Of a stretch of 64,000 nucleotides of DNA, positions 1-11,116 are shown in pieces (positions within the stretch are counted from its first letter, which is position 1; each line of letters starts with the position of its first letter). This DNA comes from Solanum dulcamara (lineage: Eukaryota; Streptophyta; Magnoliopsida; Solanales; Solanaceae). The notes beneath the pieces were generated by a model, which was given only the letters and a program-made list of their open reading frames with translations, was not told where the DNA came from and searched no databases. The stretch covers positions 13,548,740 to 13,612,739 of the forward strand of contig NC_077245.1 in the NCBI RefSeq assembly GCF_947179165.1. Reading direction: 5' to 3'. Position numbers and translations under genes: made by a program.

Positions 1-850
1 ACTAACTAACATCACAAATTACTAAAATATTTACAATCTAATTCAACAACCCAAATCTAACTTAAGCCCTAAAATCAAAACTATAACTACATTCACTAAT
101 TTCACAATCCAATATACAAATGAACTACGACAAACTAAATGTAATCAACTAATTAACTAACTAACAAATGACAAATAAAAAAAATTATTTTTTTTATAAG
201 GTTTAAGCCCTAACCTCTAAGATAAATAATACTCCTAAAGCAGCAGCGACGAAGGCGGGGGACAACGACGGGGGTGGGAGGCGGGGCGGCGACGGAAAGT
301 GGTGGATTTGTAGAGAGAAGAGAGAATTTAGAGAGAGAGAGGAAACAGAAAAACAACATTTTGTTTCAGATATATTTTAATAAAAGCGACGGACAGCGTC
401 TCTAAGTCCGTCACTTTTTTTAAAATATTTGACCGCCCTTTTCACCAAAAAGAGACGGACAAAGCGACTCAATCCGTTGCTATTTTAAATTTTTTGACCA
501 AATCTTTTGACCAATAGCACCGGACTTAGCGACCCTGTCTGTCGCTATGTTAAAAAAATATTAATAAATAAATAATAAATACTTGCGATGGACAGAGTCG
601 TAATATTTAATTTATAAATAATTATTTTTTAATAAAATATATAAAATATTTATATAAAAATAATATTTATTTTTAGCGAAAAAAACCGCCAAAATAAGCG
701 ACGGACTAGGCGTCACTGTCCGTCGCTCCTAGTAAAAAAAAATAATAATAAATAAAAACGACAGACAACGTCATTTTGTCCGTCACATTTTATTTACGAT
801 GATATCTATCGCTTTTTATTCTGTCGCTTTTTGGACTCTTTTTAGTAGTG
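1..850. mobile_element. CACTA (En/Spm-type) transposon, one end; other end outside window
   Basis: The right boundary reads GGACTCTTTTTAGTAGTG, the reverse complement of a typical CACTACTAAAAAG terminal inverted repeat. Between about 380 and 850 there are repeated subterminal motifs of the form AGCGACGGAC...GTCCGTCGCT (near 385, 452, 517, 582, 698 and 767), in both orientations, as expected for transposase-binding subterminal repeats of CACTA elements. The GC-rich purine block at 240-350 may be captured host sequence or internal element DNA. No transposase coding is visible, so this is a non-autonomous copy or only its end. The left end is outside the window, so the 3-bp target duplication cannot be checked. 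Confidence 0.75.
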
Positions 851-1727
851 ACTCAAAGAATTGAGGAGGTACCTCGCTCCCAGAAATATTATGACAATTT
901 ATATACAAGTGGGGTTCTCCGCAGATCATATAAGGATGACCAAAGTATCAATATAGCTAACATTCGGCCTATCATCATTCAGATATATCATATCGTGACA
1001 AGTAATTAACAAAATATTGAAGTAAAATAAAATAAAATAAATAAATAAATAATTAGAAAGTTTTGAATAAAGTTCTCGATAATGGTCTAAAAAATTATTG
1101 CTTTTTTTACTCAATTTCAGAAAAAATAAAAGAATAAATAAAAAGAGGGGCGATGCCATCTACTTCAGGAATGGGTTGAATAGTAAGTATACGCAATCAT
1201 ACGAATAATAAAATCAGAATATCAAACCCACAAAAATTTATAATTAACCATCAACTAAATTAAATTAATGTTTATTATTTATTCAAAAGAGTAACAATTT
1301 AGATATATGTCTATCATAATGGATAATTCTGTGATGCCCAAGATTATAAACTTGTTCTATTAGTCTTGAATCCCACTTTCGATTTCAATTCAAAATTTAT
1401 GGAATTAAGTTCAAAAATAAATAAATAAATAAATACGATAAGCAATATATTCAATTCAAGCTTCAAATGCCAACATCCATGAAGCACCCTAATCCTAGAA
1501 CTAAGAAACTATAAAATTAAAGAAATAAACTTGTTTGTATAATGTGAGCTCCTACCCTCTCCTCTGCTCCCAAAATATGTCAAAAATAATTTAAAATCGT
1601 TTTTAGGATATATTTTGAGAGTACCAAAGGTTCTGGCTTAAAATTGAAATCCTACGAGAACTAGGAAATTTGGCGATGTTAGAACCCCCTTCGTCACCAT
1701 CGCACCACCTGATGCAGCACATTGGGC
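851..1727. other. Intergenic AT-rich DNA, no gene seen
   Basis: No coding signal on either strand. The stretch contains short AAAT/AAATA microsatellites (around 1022-1052 and 1417-1434) and otherwise unstructured AT-rich sequence. Confidence 0.6.
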
Positions 1728-1906
1728 GGTGCACCCATCCTGCATAATTAAATAGGGGAGTATGCACGGGGCTCACCGGATTCACGTGAATATATGTTTT
1801 CTTCTCGAGATCATATATAGTAGAGTTATATTTTTTTTTAAAATATTTAAATATAGATATGTGAACCCACACTCGAAGTATCATATAATGTATGTTTGGG
1901 TGCACC
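1728..1906. repeat. MITE-like repeat with GGTGCACCCA inverted ends
   Basis: The segment is bounded by GGTGCACCCA at 1728-1737 and its inverted copy TGGGTGCACC at 1897-1906, a perfect 10-bp inverted repeat around 159 bp of AT-rich DNA. This fits a small non-autonomous DNA transposon. I see no clear target duplication, so the boundaries and family are uncertain. Confidence 0.4.
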
Positions 1907-3262
1907 TTTCTAAATGAGGTTAAAATTTTGAATCTTATATTTATCTTGTTTTATTTTTCTTTCTAAAATTAGGTAATACCTCTCTAAGTGGTTATTGGTA
2001 GCACCTTTTGCGTTTTAACTAATTTTTTTTTTATTTGCTTTAATCTTTCAAAATTTTCAAGTTTGTCACATTAGAAATTACTAAAAAAATATTAGCACTA
2101 TAAAAATTTGTATATAATTAAATCAAATGTGTATATTAAAACTGATAGTACTATATAAATAACATACAATCAATGGGTCCAATTGATTTCAATACCTTTG
2201 GCACGAAATATACTACATATATAAAAAAAAAAAAAACTATTCGAAATAGATAAGAATTGTTTTGGACCTACAATTTTAAAATTTAACCGATTTTTAGTGA
2301 GAAGAACTTAAATGTCAAATCAATCAAATTTATATTTTAGATCCACCTTTCATAATAGTGCATCCTTCCTCTCGGAATCTTGAATACGCCTCCGTGCATA
2401 AATCCTATGGGCCATTTTTTATGTTTTCAACTCGAAAACTTTTCCAAACTATGACTAAGTGTTGAGTGCATAGTCGCGACGTCTGCTCATTTTGGTGTAT
2501 TCCTTGCTTGTTGAACTCCGATTTGACTCCAAATATCTCAAAATCCACCTAACATATCAAAATATACCAATATATATAAGCTCAAACCATTATAATTATC
2601 ACTCAAAGACAATAAAAATAGCACAATGTGAGATAAATAATGGCTACTTATATGCAATTTAGGCCAAACATTACCTACATCAAGTCTTCCTCTAAAATTG
2701 TGGAGCATCAAATAAGGTCTCAAATTAGCCAAAGAAAGGGGATACAAAGACTAATAAGTGAAAACTGTGCTTAGTTACTTAATGTCAAGCTTATTAATGA
2801 GGAGGGCATACAATGTCATTTTTTTTATAATGACTATTATTGAACATTGAAAATATTTGTTGAAAGTTAACGAATATTACACACATTTGGAGAAAGACAA
2901 AACAATATGCGTAGATTTTCTGACAAACGAAAGACATAATCATGGAAAAAATTTGTTAATCTATGCCAATAGAATTGTGTTTATTTTCATGACTGGTTTA
3001 AGTCATGTAACTTATGAGAGATTTTAAAATTCCTTTTGAGCTCCAACACATCTGTTCTTAATAAGGATAAGTACATAAATAAGGACATAAACCTTTAACT
3101 TTCGAAGCAAAATGAAGAATGATGTCGATCATTCTTATTTACAAAAAATGCAGAGGAGTCCACACAAAATGCAAGATATCCACCATACAAATGAAGTGGA
3201 TAGGAGAAATGGTAGTAGAAAGAATTAACGATAGTAACGTGTTCAAAAATCTTTTTGTTGTC
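1907..3262. other. Intergenic DNA, no gene seen
   Basis: AT-rich sequence without a coherent coding frame. Parts around 2450-2760 have the look of decayed LTR or other repeat sequence but carry no diagnostic ends. Confidence 0.5.
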
Positions 3263-3276
3263 TGGTTAGCTTTCCT

Positions 3277-3392
3277 TTCAGTATTTGCCAGAAATGTAAG
3301 GTAAGACTGCCTATAATAGACTCTGATGGGGCCTTTTTCCGTACCTTGCGCATAGCGAAAGTTTTAGTGCATCAGACTGTTTTATTTTTTTT
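3277..3392 (+). mobile_element. 5'-truncated TS-type SINE
   Basis: The block matches the body and 3' part of a Solanaceae tRNA-derived SINE read on the plus strand, including a segment close to TGCGCATAGCG and a T-rich tail. It is flanked by a 14-bp target duplication with one mismatch: TGGTTAGCTTTCCT at 3263-3276 and TGGTTAGCTATCCT at 3393-3406. The tRNA-like head with boxes A and B is missing, so it is a 5'-truncated, target-primed insertion. It landed in the LINE RNase H remnant that lies immediately to its right. Confidence 0.75.
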
Positions 3393-3399
3393 TGGTTAG

Positions 3400-3615
3400 C
3401 TATCCTATATTAGCAAGCTGAACAACTACTTTGTTGCCTTCTCTAAATATGTGAATAAAATTAAAAATTCCTCTGTTAGAGATGAGCATAATTTGATCAA
3501 TAATGTGTTGGATTTGCCAAGAAATGTCCAGTTTGTGAATGAGGCAAGGATTTGAAAGATTCAGTAGTATGGGAATGTGACAAAAGATACACTTGTCATA
3601 GTTATCCGAAAACAT
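3400..3615 (-). pseudogene. LINE-derived RNase H (RVT_3-like) fragment
   Basis: The minus-strand reading gives 71 residues ending in HIFREGNKVVVQLANIG, which is the C-terminal signature of the RNase H-like domain carried by plant L1-type LINEs (usually HI.RE.N..AD.LA). The usual Asp after the Asn-Lys-Val stretch is changed and the frame stops soon after. No RT is recognisable beside it, so this is a short decayed piece rather than a gene. The SINE just to the left inserted into the same remnant. Confidence 0.55.
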
Positions 3616-3649
3616 GCATCCTAGTCAAATTTGTTGTAATTTATACTAG

Positions 3650-3800
3650 TCATTTTATTTTAGATACATGCGAATCACACATGTATGTGGGAAATACAGA
3701 TACATAGGGAGAGAGGCAAGCGAGAAGCGAGCGAAAGAGTCAGTGTATCTCAGATACATGCAAATTCACTTGAATACATGTATCTAGAACAAATTACACA
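3650..3800. repeat. Repeat with several GATACATG/CATGTATC-type half palindromes
   Basis: TAGATACATGC, CACATGTATG, AGATACATAG, AGATACATGC and ATACATGTATCTAG occur within about 130 bp in alternating orientation around a purine-rich core (3708-3745). It looks like a small foldback or MITE-type repeat. Family not recognised. Confidence 0.4.
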
Positions 3801-4192
3801 TAATTTTGACTCAATTTATCTGGATGCATATTTATTTTGAAACCAAAATTTGGCACGAAAGATAATTTTAAAAACTCACAAAAAACACGTAAATAGATCC
3901 TAAGCTAATGATATTTATGTTATTTACCCTTTTATATATACAATATAATTTTCCATCGAAGTACACCAACCTGGCTCCACCCGTGCGTTTGTATATTAGT
4001 CTATGTACCAACGAAATTGTAATGCGCAAATTGGTGAGGATCAAACAATATGAACGAAACCTTTCAATCTTCTTGGAATTACAAGAGAACAAAGAAGCTA
4101 AGATAGACTAATGTATTCCATCAAAAAAAGATCAAAAATGAATTCTTGAATAAATCATTCATTCACAGGCAATCCAATCAAAGCATCTGTAA

Positions 4193-4367
4193 GGCAGAGC
4201 CAAAAATTTTAATTTATAAATTTTAGATCATAATTCTTTGTGATAATTAGGTTCTTGATAGATTATTTATGCATATTATAGAAATTTTGAACACAATTAA
4301 GAATTTAAGATAAAGCTATTAAATTTTATCTAACTCACGGTTGTCATTATGGCTCCCTGTCTCTGCC
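4193..4367. repeat. Probable MITE with GGCAGAGCCA-type ends
   Basis: The left end GGCAGAGCCA (4193-4202) is mirrored by TGGCTCCCTGTCTCTGCC on the right (about 4350-4367), with AT-rich interior DNA. Elements ending in such GCAGAGCCA/TGGCTCTGCC sequences are common in Solanaceae. The right TIR carries an insertion or duplication and no target duplication is obvious. Confidence 0.4.
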
Positions 4368-4799
4368 TACTTCTCCAGGACAATGCTCTACAAAGTATCA
4401 TCAGAGTTTGCGTTCTCTAAATTATGGACAACAATAGGCAAACCCATTAAGTATATACATGAGATGGACCTTAAAACGCAAAGACTTAAAGAGATCTTTT
4501 TCTGTATATATGAAATTAAATTCACACTAATAAAATGTAGCAAGAGATTCCATTTACCAAATATAATAGGAGTTTCTTTTTTTTCAAAACATATATGAAA
4601 TTTCGCTCAAATTTTTGGTGTATGAAAATTGTATAAAATCAGTATGAAATATGTATATTACTATACAAATTTAATATAAAGTTCATGTTAGGTTTTTCTT
4701 TAAAAAATAATAATTTTGCGTATGAAAATTATCTAGTGAATGATTGTATTGCTATCTCTCCAACAAAAGGCAAGTGAAATTGTGTGATAAGAAGGTACA

Positions 4800-5556
4800 C
4801 CTAAACTTAAAGTAAGTTCTACAGAGTGTTGGTTAGACCGTCCTTATTATATGGGGTGGAGTGCTAGTCAGTTAAGGACTCACATATTCAGAAGATGCAT
4901 GTTGCGGAGATGAGAATGTTGAGGTGGATGTGTGGACATACTAGGAGTGACAAGATTAGGAATGAGGTTATTCAGGAGAAGGTGGGAGTGACTTCTATGA
5001 CAGACAAGATGAGGAAAGCGAGACTGAGATAGGTTGGGCATGTGTAGAGAAGTGCGTTGACACCTCAGTGAGGAGGTGTGAGAGGTAGGCTTTAGAGGGT
5101 ACGCGGAGGGGTAGGAATAAGCTGAAAAAGTATTGGGAAGAGATGATTAGATAGAACATGGTGCAACTTCATATTACCGAAGACATGACTTAGATAGGAA
5201 CGAGTGGATGTCACGTATTAGGGTAGAAGGTTAGTAGGACAGAGTGTTGTCTTGCCTTATGACGGTTTACGGTATGTCATAGGACTAGTTATGTCACTAT
5301 AGTTGTGTTGTTATTGTTTTTCGGTTATCACATTATTTGTTGTTGTTATTGTTTTTTCTTGTAGACTTTACATTGCTTTTCTTTTTAGCCGCTATGTTTT
5401 ATCTATTGTTTTTTTCTTTTTTTACTTGGGTTTGATACACTTGAGTTGAGAGTTTTTCAGAAATAGCCTCTTTACCTCCATGAGGTAGTGGTAAGATCTT
5501 ACGCTCTACCCTCCTCATATTCTACTCTGTGGAATTTCATTGGATATGGTATTGTA
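4800..5556 (+). pseudogene. RTE-type LINE, 5'-truncated 3' end of ORF and 3' UTR
   Basis: Conceptual translation of 4840-5230 gives, with several in-frame stops, the C-terminal region of an RTE reverse transcriptase (pieces such as KMHVAEMRMLRWMCGHTR, RNEVIQEKVGV, and a GRGRNKLKKYWEEMIR-like stretch). It is followed by a non-coding tail that includes a CCTCCATGAGGTAGTGGTAA motif near 5476 and a TGGAATTTCATTGGATATG-like end. Only the last part of the RT is present, as is usual for abortive target-primed reverse transcription. Stops and indels show it is old and inactive. The 3' tail type is shared with tRNA-derived SINEs in this family, which suggests SINE mobilisation by such LINEs. Confidence 0.8.
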
Positions 5557-6365
5557 ATCTCAACTCAATTGAAAGTAAAATCAAGGAATGAGCTTATTCA
5601 AGATTGATACTAAAAGGTTGTGATTTTGCATTAGTTATTTATTGTGGTAACACATGCTGATGTGGAATTAGAGATAATTTAATTATTAATTTGACGTGTT
5701 TATCTGTCTGATATGCTGAGCCGATAATATTCAAAATTAAACCGAACCAATTGATAAACCAATCAAACATACATTCATTTTCCATCTTCAATCCACCAAA
5801 GACCACCATAATCACCATACATTCCATCATAACGATGCGAAACTTGAAACCTATTTCATATTCGATTTCGGATCTAGAATCGCAAGGAATCAAGACTGTT
5901 TTACTGTTGATTTGGATTCTATTTTGTGATTTAAACTCAATTTTTCTTCTGTTTTGGGGCTTAAAATGTGAACACACAACAAATAGGGAAAGAAAAAAAA
6001 TATGGGGAAAATTAGGTTACTAAAATAAAGCCTAAAATCAAGAAATACCTAATTTCTTAAATTGATACATTTTGAAAAATATTATATTAAGTAATACTTG
6101 AAACTCTCTATAAAACTGGTAATAAAAGTTATTTTTCAAATGTGAAGATAAAATATGGATCGACTCTATTGCCAATTGAAGAAGAATAATTTTGAGAAAT
6201 GATTGTTGAAATACACACACATATATTAAGATTTTAACTAAACTTTAGCTTTATATTATCAATTATTGAGCCGCCCATATGAATAATAATAATAATAATG
6301 TTTTAAAATTATATATAGAGTAGTGGAAGAGAAAAGGAAGGAGAAAATTATATACATGATATATA
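5557..6365. other. Intergenic DNA, no supported gene
   Basis: Open stretches of about 90-110 codons exist on both strands near 5640-6020 but overlap each other, lack recognisable domains and have low-complexity composition. A (AAT)n run lies near 6280-6300. Confidence 0.5.
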
Positions 6366-6640
6366 AATATGCCCTTTAACTTGGATTTATTTTATATTTC
6401 TGCCCTTCAAATTTGGGTGTGTACAAATAGACACTTAAACTTGTATAAAATTGAACAAGTAGACACACATTTCCTACGTGGCACAATACACGTAGGAAAC
6501 AAAATTGCCATGTAGGATGCCAGTAGGACGAATGTATCTATTTGTTCAATTTTTGGATAGGTAAAGTGCCTACTTGTGCACTAGTAAAACTAGAGGTCAT
6601 AGTTACTAGCTAAAGCCAAGTTAATGATTATATTTCTGTA
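6366..6640. repeat. Foldback MITE with long inverted repeats
   Basis: The left arm (AAATATGCCCTTTAACTTGG and on, to about 6488) and right arm (from about 6536 to 6640) are imperfect reverse complements over roughly 100 bp. The centre contains an inverted pair around CCTACGTGGCA and CACGTAGGA. Long-armed elements with this sequence are abundant in Solanaceae genomes. There is no coding capacity. Exact ends and target duplication are not resolved. Confidence 0.65.
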
Positions 6641-6926
6641 TTCTGACAAAATTCTAAAATAGGGAATATCTGTTATTTCACACGCCAACACTACAACAAG
6701 GACATTACTACTCAAACTAATGTAAAAAAAAACTAAAAAGGTTCAAGTTTATCTTAAATTTGAAACAATATTCTCTCCTTATCTCAAATATATTTCACAA
6801 AATTGGAAATTTTAAAATTGCGTGCGAATAAAAAACAGAAAACATCCATTGTATTCATAAACCATAGTATATCGTGATTTCCAAGTGGCTAAATTGTAGG
6901 TAAATAGGACGGTTATGAAAATTTGT

Positions 6927-7020
6927 ATGCTTATATATGTTATTATTACAACAAAAAACAAAAGGACAAATGAATGCTTATATATGTTATTATTACAACA
7001 AAAAACGAAAGGACAAATGA
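6927..7020. repeat. 47-bp tandem duplication
   Basis: The unit starting ATGCTTATATATGTTATTAT at 6927 recurs at 6974 (period 47) with one visible substitution (ACAAAAGG versus ACGAAAGG). Confidence 0.8.
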
Positions 7021-7445
7021 AAGCATCTTATTATATGATTATTTTGAACTTATTTAGTTAAAAAAACAAATTTGTAGGAGTATTAATTCAGGGTGTGTTT
7101 GCTACGGAGTAATATTTATTTTGACTAATCAAAATATTTTTTAAATTAAAGGTCTGTTTGGAAAGGTGGTAATTGAAATTGATGTAATTATTAGGATAAT
7201 AATTACTAGCCTAGTAATTAAACAAAAAACGAAAGGACAAATGAAAGCATCTTATTATATGATTATTTTGAATTTATTTAGTTAAAAAAAACAAATTTGT
7301 AGGAGTATTAATTAAGGGTGTGTTTGGTACGGAATAATATTTATGTTTGACTAACCAAAATATTTATTAAATTAAGGGTCTGTTTGGAAAGCCACCTGGT
7401 AATTGGAATTAATGTAATTATTAGGGTAGTAATTATCAGTCTAGT
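6998..7445. repeat. About 224-bp tandem duplication including a MITE left end
   Basis: A unit starting ACAAAAAACGAAAGG at 6998 repeats at 7222 (period about 224). Both copies run through AGTATTAATT and TGTTTGGTACGG-like segments into a GGTCTGTTTGGAAAG end, so the first copy holds about 70 bp of the left terminus of the element that is complete in the second copy. The copies differ at many sites, so the duplication is not recent. Confidence 0.7.
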
Positions 7446-8239
7446 AATTACACAACCTAATAGTTACGATGACCTGTTTGTTTGCCACAATATAATTACA
7501 GTGTAATTACAATTGTACTGTTTGGTTGCACAAGTGTAATTACAGGTTATATTAAAATTTATAAATAAAGTTAATTATCTAAATATAAAATTTATATTAC
7601 ACAAATAAGGGAGTTTATAAATGATATTAAATTAATGTCTTTTGAAAATATATTAATTAATAAACATACGTCATTATTAATATTATAAAAAATAATTGAT
7701 TTATACTTTTTAAAAATTAGTATATTTTAATTAATTAATCATAGAAACTAAAAATACAAAATTTCTTTGAACATCATGAATATGCTTGACAAAAATATTA
7801 ATATTATAAATATAATGTCATAGAATTATTAAGACATTTGATGAAAAGATGATCTATCAAGTCTAACTAAAAAATAAATTACTTGCAATGTGAAATATCA
7901 AGTCAATACGACCAAAATAAATGAAACTGAAAATATAACATAAGTTCTAAATTCAAAATAAAATTTTAAACGCAATACTACTTTTATGTCAAATTTCTTC
8001 ATATCGTACGTAAATATGATTTAAAAGAAAAGAAAAACGTAAACTTGCAATTTTATTCAACAATGACTTCTACTTAATTTTAAAATTCAAATAATAGCAA
8101 AATTATGCTAATGAAAATAATAAACATAGAATAAAAAAAGTAATACGAAATGGAATCACATGAAGTAAAGGTTGAGAATGAGAAGGAAATGAAATTTAAA
8201 TAATAAAAAATATATTTTTAGAAAATATTAAAATAATAA

Positions 8240-8304
8240 AGGCAGATCGGTGCACTAAAGCTCCCGCTATACGCGGAGTCCGGGGAAGGGCCTGACTACA
8301 AGGG
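8240..8304 (-). mobile_element. TS-type SINE, 3' half (split copy)
   Basis: Read on the minus strand this is the 3' part of a tRNA-derived SINE (with CCGGACTCCGCGTATAGCGG-like sequence). It is cut at 8304 by the LTR element and resumes at 17261. The joined SINE is flanked by an 18-bp target duplication, AAAATATTAAAATAATAA at 8222-8239 and AAAATACTAAAATAATAA at 17342-17359, one mismatch. Confidence 0.85.
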
Positions 8305-8871
8305 TGTAACATCCCCTAAAAACATTGTATACGACGTTTCAATTTTTGCCTAAATATGATACAGCCTCTGTATTTTGGTCATAACTTTTCATAGGAATAT
8401 CTAAATTAAGTGATTCAAATTTCGGAGTAACCACAAGATCATTACCTACAACTTTTATGAAGACCATATTTTAATATTCAGAGGTTAAGTAGGTCAAATA
8501 AATTAATCTTTGTAAGGTAGGATGCTGTGACGGAAATGAGTGTTTATAGAAGAAAATTCATATCTCACTGTAGATGTATCCAAATTGGTTGATTCTTGAA
8601 TAATATGAAACTAGACTTCCATATCTACAATTCTTATGAAGACACCAAATCCTAATAAGGAATTTATCTTATTCAAATGTAGCTCCCAAAAAGAGTATTC
8701 TGTCAAAAATAACTCATTTCACCTACCATAGAAAGATCTAGATACATTTGACATCACTCATGACATAAATTGTCCTCCATTTAACATCATCCATGACATC
8801 AATATATTCCACTAAATTTTTAGATTTTTATTTATAATTATTTTATTTATTGTTAGGTCCTCTTTCCTACC

Positions 8872-8879
8872 TATAAATA
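8872..8879 (+). promoter_or_regulatory. TATA box of element A 5' LTR
   Basis: TATAAATA about 570 bp into the LTR, followed by a CT- and AT-rich leader in which I find no ATG until the GT of the putative splice donor at 9108. This places the U3/R boundary near 8900. The 3' LTR has the same box at 15498-15505. Confidence 0.7.
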
Positions 8880-9104
8880 CCCACCTTATTTCCTCATTTT
8901 ATTCATCAAGCTTTCTCAAGCAAATCTTCTCTCTATACACTTCTTTACACATTCTCAAATATAGTTTTAGTTCTTAGTAGTGAAGATATACTATTCCAGT
9001 AATTCATATATTCCGGGTAGTACACAAAACGTTCCGGCAAGGAGAGAAGCTAGGACTCAAGAGTGGTCATTAAGTCTTCCGGTACCAACTAAAGCTTCGG
9101 TTTC

Positions 9105-9116
9105 CAGGTATGTAAG
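9105..9116 (+). promoter_or_regulatory. Putative 5' splice site in LTR leader (element A)
   Basis: CAG|GTATGTAAG is close to the plant 5' splice-site consensus. It ends an ATG-free leader of about 200 nt, and the first ATG afterwards overlaps the donor itself. It pairs with a 3' splice site at 10840-10841 that abuts the gag start. The same site is at 15731-15742 in the 3' LTR and in equivalent positions in the other LTR families of this window. Splicing is inferred, not shown. Confidence 0.5.
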
Positions 9117-10633
9117 GCTTCAATGAGAGTATTTCTTCCACTCTCATGTCTAAATTATTTTGATTATATGATAAATTATATTTATTTTCTTTAAGCTTTA
9201 CTTTAAGTTATGTGGGTGTTTATCCATGGGTTCTTCCACCCATGTAGTCCAAAAACTCTTTCAATTAAATATCTTGATTTCAAGTAATATTTTCTTATGG
9301 TAATTCTTATTTTTACTTAATAGTATGAATCATGGTTAAACTAATGATTATTGGTCTATTTTGATGCAACATAATTATATATGTATGAATTGATGGTTTA
9401 CAAGTAATTCCTCTATTTATCTATTTAAAGGTTCTTGAAATTCATGGTGGGTTGTTTAAAAGCATGATTTTTAATTAATGGATTTCAAAGTATTTATGTA
9501 TATTTATTTACATACATATTTGCAAGTTGAAGTGATTTGAACCCACCTAGTTTTACTATGTTTTTAATAAAGTTTGACTTGAAAGCTTTGACTCCAAATA
9601 AATGTTTATGAAAGCAATATCTATGATCAAAAAGGGAGTCTTATGAAATGAAAGAATGATGAAATGATATGAATGATGGATTCTTTATGCAATAAGGACA
9701 ATTCTTGCATATTTGAATTATCAAATGTTTTAATGAGCTATTCTACCGAATATGATGTTTAAATTCTCAAGTTATATGCTATGAATATTTTGAAGTATTA
9801 AACTATTCCGTGGGATTGACTTAGCACCGAATGGGGCATTGAGGTGAGATTCGGTAAGGGAATCCTAGTAGCAACCCCTTGTCTCATTAACTATGTGCCA
9901 ACATAGGAGCCCTTGTAGGCTTAGGCTAATGGATCCATAAATAGCCCTTAAAGTTAAAGTTAAAGAAATGAATGAAGTTGACGGAGTTCTACCTGGCAAG
10001 TAGTCTCCCCGGCCAACGTAGGGGGGTATGTTGGATTCCATGTAATAGCTCGCATGGTCTTAAATGTCGGTTATGGTTAATTTCCCACAAAATGAATGTT
10101 TTAAAGGATATATATATGATTTATTATGCATACATTAAATTATGTTCCATATTACATAAATGTTTTAATGTTTTCTCAATGTTCATGCATCCTTACATAC
10201 TTAGTACATTCAAAGTACTAACGCATACTCTTTTGCCTACATGATATCACCATGTAGGGATCAGTGCTCCTCCTCATTCTCCTCCACGTGGCTAGTTGAT
10301 ATTCCATTGAAGACTACTTTTGGTGAGTTCCCATGTTCCGGGAACAATACTCCTTTATCTTTCTAGTTTATGATATGTTAAGATATTTTACTATGAAATT
10401 TCTTCTATTATGATTGAGGGTGAGCTAGGGACTTGTCTTAGCCCCGTTAAATCTAATAGTTAGAGGTATTGTTGGACATATATAAGTTGAAGATTTATTA
10501 TGATTTCCGCTTGTTTATTTATCATCATTACCTATGAAAGGCTAAAAGAATGCTAAGAGGCTTGTTTGAGGTACTTTCGGGTTCCTCATTCGCCATGTCA
10601 CGTCTAGGCCCTAGGCTTGGGTCGTGACAAACT

Positions 10634-10646
10634 TGGTATCAGAGCC
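10634..10646 (+). promoter_or_regulatory. Primer binding site (tRNA-iMet type), element A
   Basis: TGGTATCAGAGCC starts 5 bp after the LTR and is complementary to the 3' end of plant initiator tRNA-Met, the usual primer of Ty3/gypsy chromoviruses. Confidence 0.9.
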
Positions 10647-10811
10647 CGAGGTTTTGAATGATCCTTGGAAGTCCAACATACCGCGTCGAATAGGTTCTTG
10701 TTCATGGTTGTGAAGCGCGCCACAATTATGAATAAGAGACTATGAGACGTTTAGGAAAATTTTCACTTCTTTCAAATTCATGTCGTGCCTTAGAGTGTCC
10801 TAAGCTTTCCT

Positions 10812-10844
10812 TTAACTAACGACCCATTTTATGTTCTCTAGATA
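10812..10844 (+). promoter_or_regulatory. Putative branch point and 3' splice site before gag start (element A)
   Basis: TTAACTAAC (10812-10820) is a strong branch-point-like motif, followed by a T-rich stretch and CTCTAG at 10836-10841. The next bases are ATAATG, with the gag ATG at 10845. Used with the donor at 9108 it would remove an intron of about 1.73 kb that contains the PBS and many upstream ATGs. Confidence 0.45.
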
Positions 10845-11116
10845 ATGACTCGTGGAAGACCACCTCGAAGAGCAAGGGTTGACGATGAGGACCAAACTCC
10901 AACGATTCCTAATGCCCAACATCATGAGGACGGGGTAACCCATGCCGAGTTTCGCAGTATTATTACTTTGTTTGCCCAAGTCGTAGCTAACCAAGGGAAT
11001 CTAGGTGTTCCTCCTCCCCAAATGCAAAATGCAACCTCTAGGATTCGGGATTTCCAAAGGATGAATCCACCCGAGTTCGATGGTTCTAAACTAGATGAGG
11101 ACCCTATGGAAGGACT
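10845..11116 (+). pseudogene. gag N-terminal remnant (element A)
   Basis: Begins MTRGRPPRRARV, typical of chromovirus Gag N-termini, and continues through a [20 protein letters not shown] segment that normally leads into the capsid region. The sequence then jumps at about 11106-11120 into the zinc-knuckle region and the frame closes at 11135. Comparison with the gag of the 22149 element shows that essentially the whole capsid domain, several hundred residues, is missing. A particle-forming Gag cannot be made from this copy. Confidence 0.85.

Larger units (their letters stand above)
8305..10629 (+). repeat. 5' LTR of element A
   Basis: Starts TGTAACATCC right after AAGGG and ends GTCGTGACA before the PBS. 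It has the same length as the 3' LTR. Differences from the 3' LTR are concentrated in the first 130 bp. The LTR contains the promoter (TATA at 8872) and an internal splice-donor-like site at 9108. Small open frames inside it (for example 9972-10244) recur in the 3' LTR and are not genes. Confidence 0.95.

Noticed and set aside
5639..6023. Overlapping 112- and 90-codon frames on opposite strands
   Set aside because: Low-complexity, mutually overlapping, no domain or promoter evidence.
9972..10244. 90-codon frame repeated exactly at 16598-16870
   Set aside because: It is part of both LTRs of element A, in the R/U5 region, with no domain.
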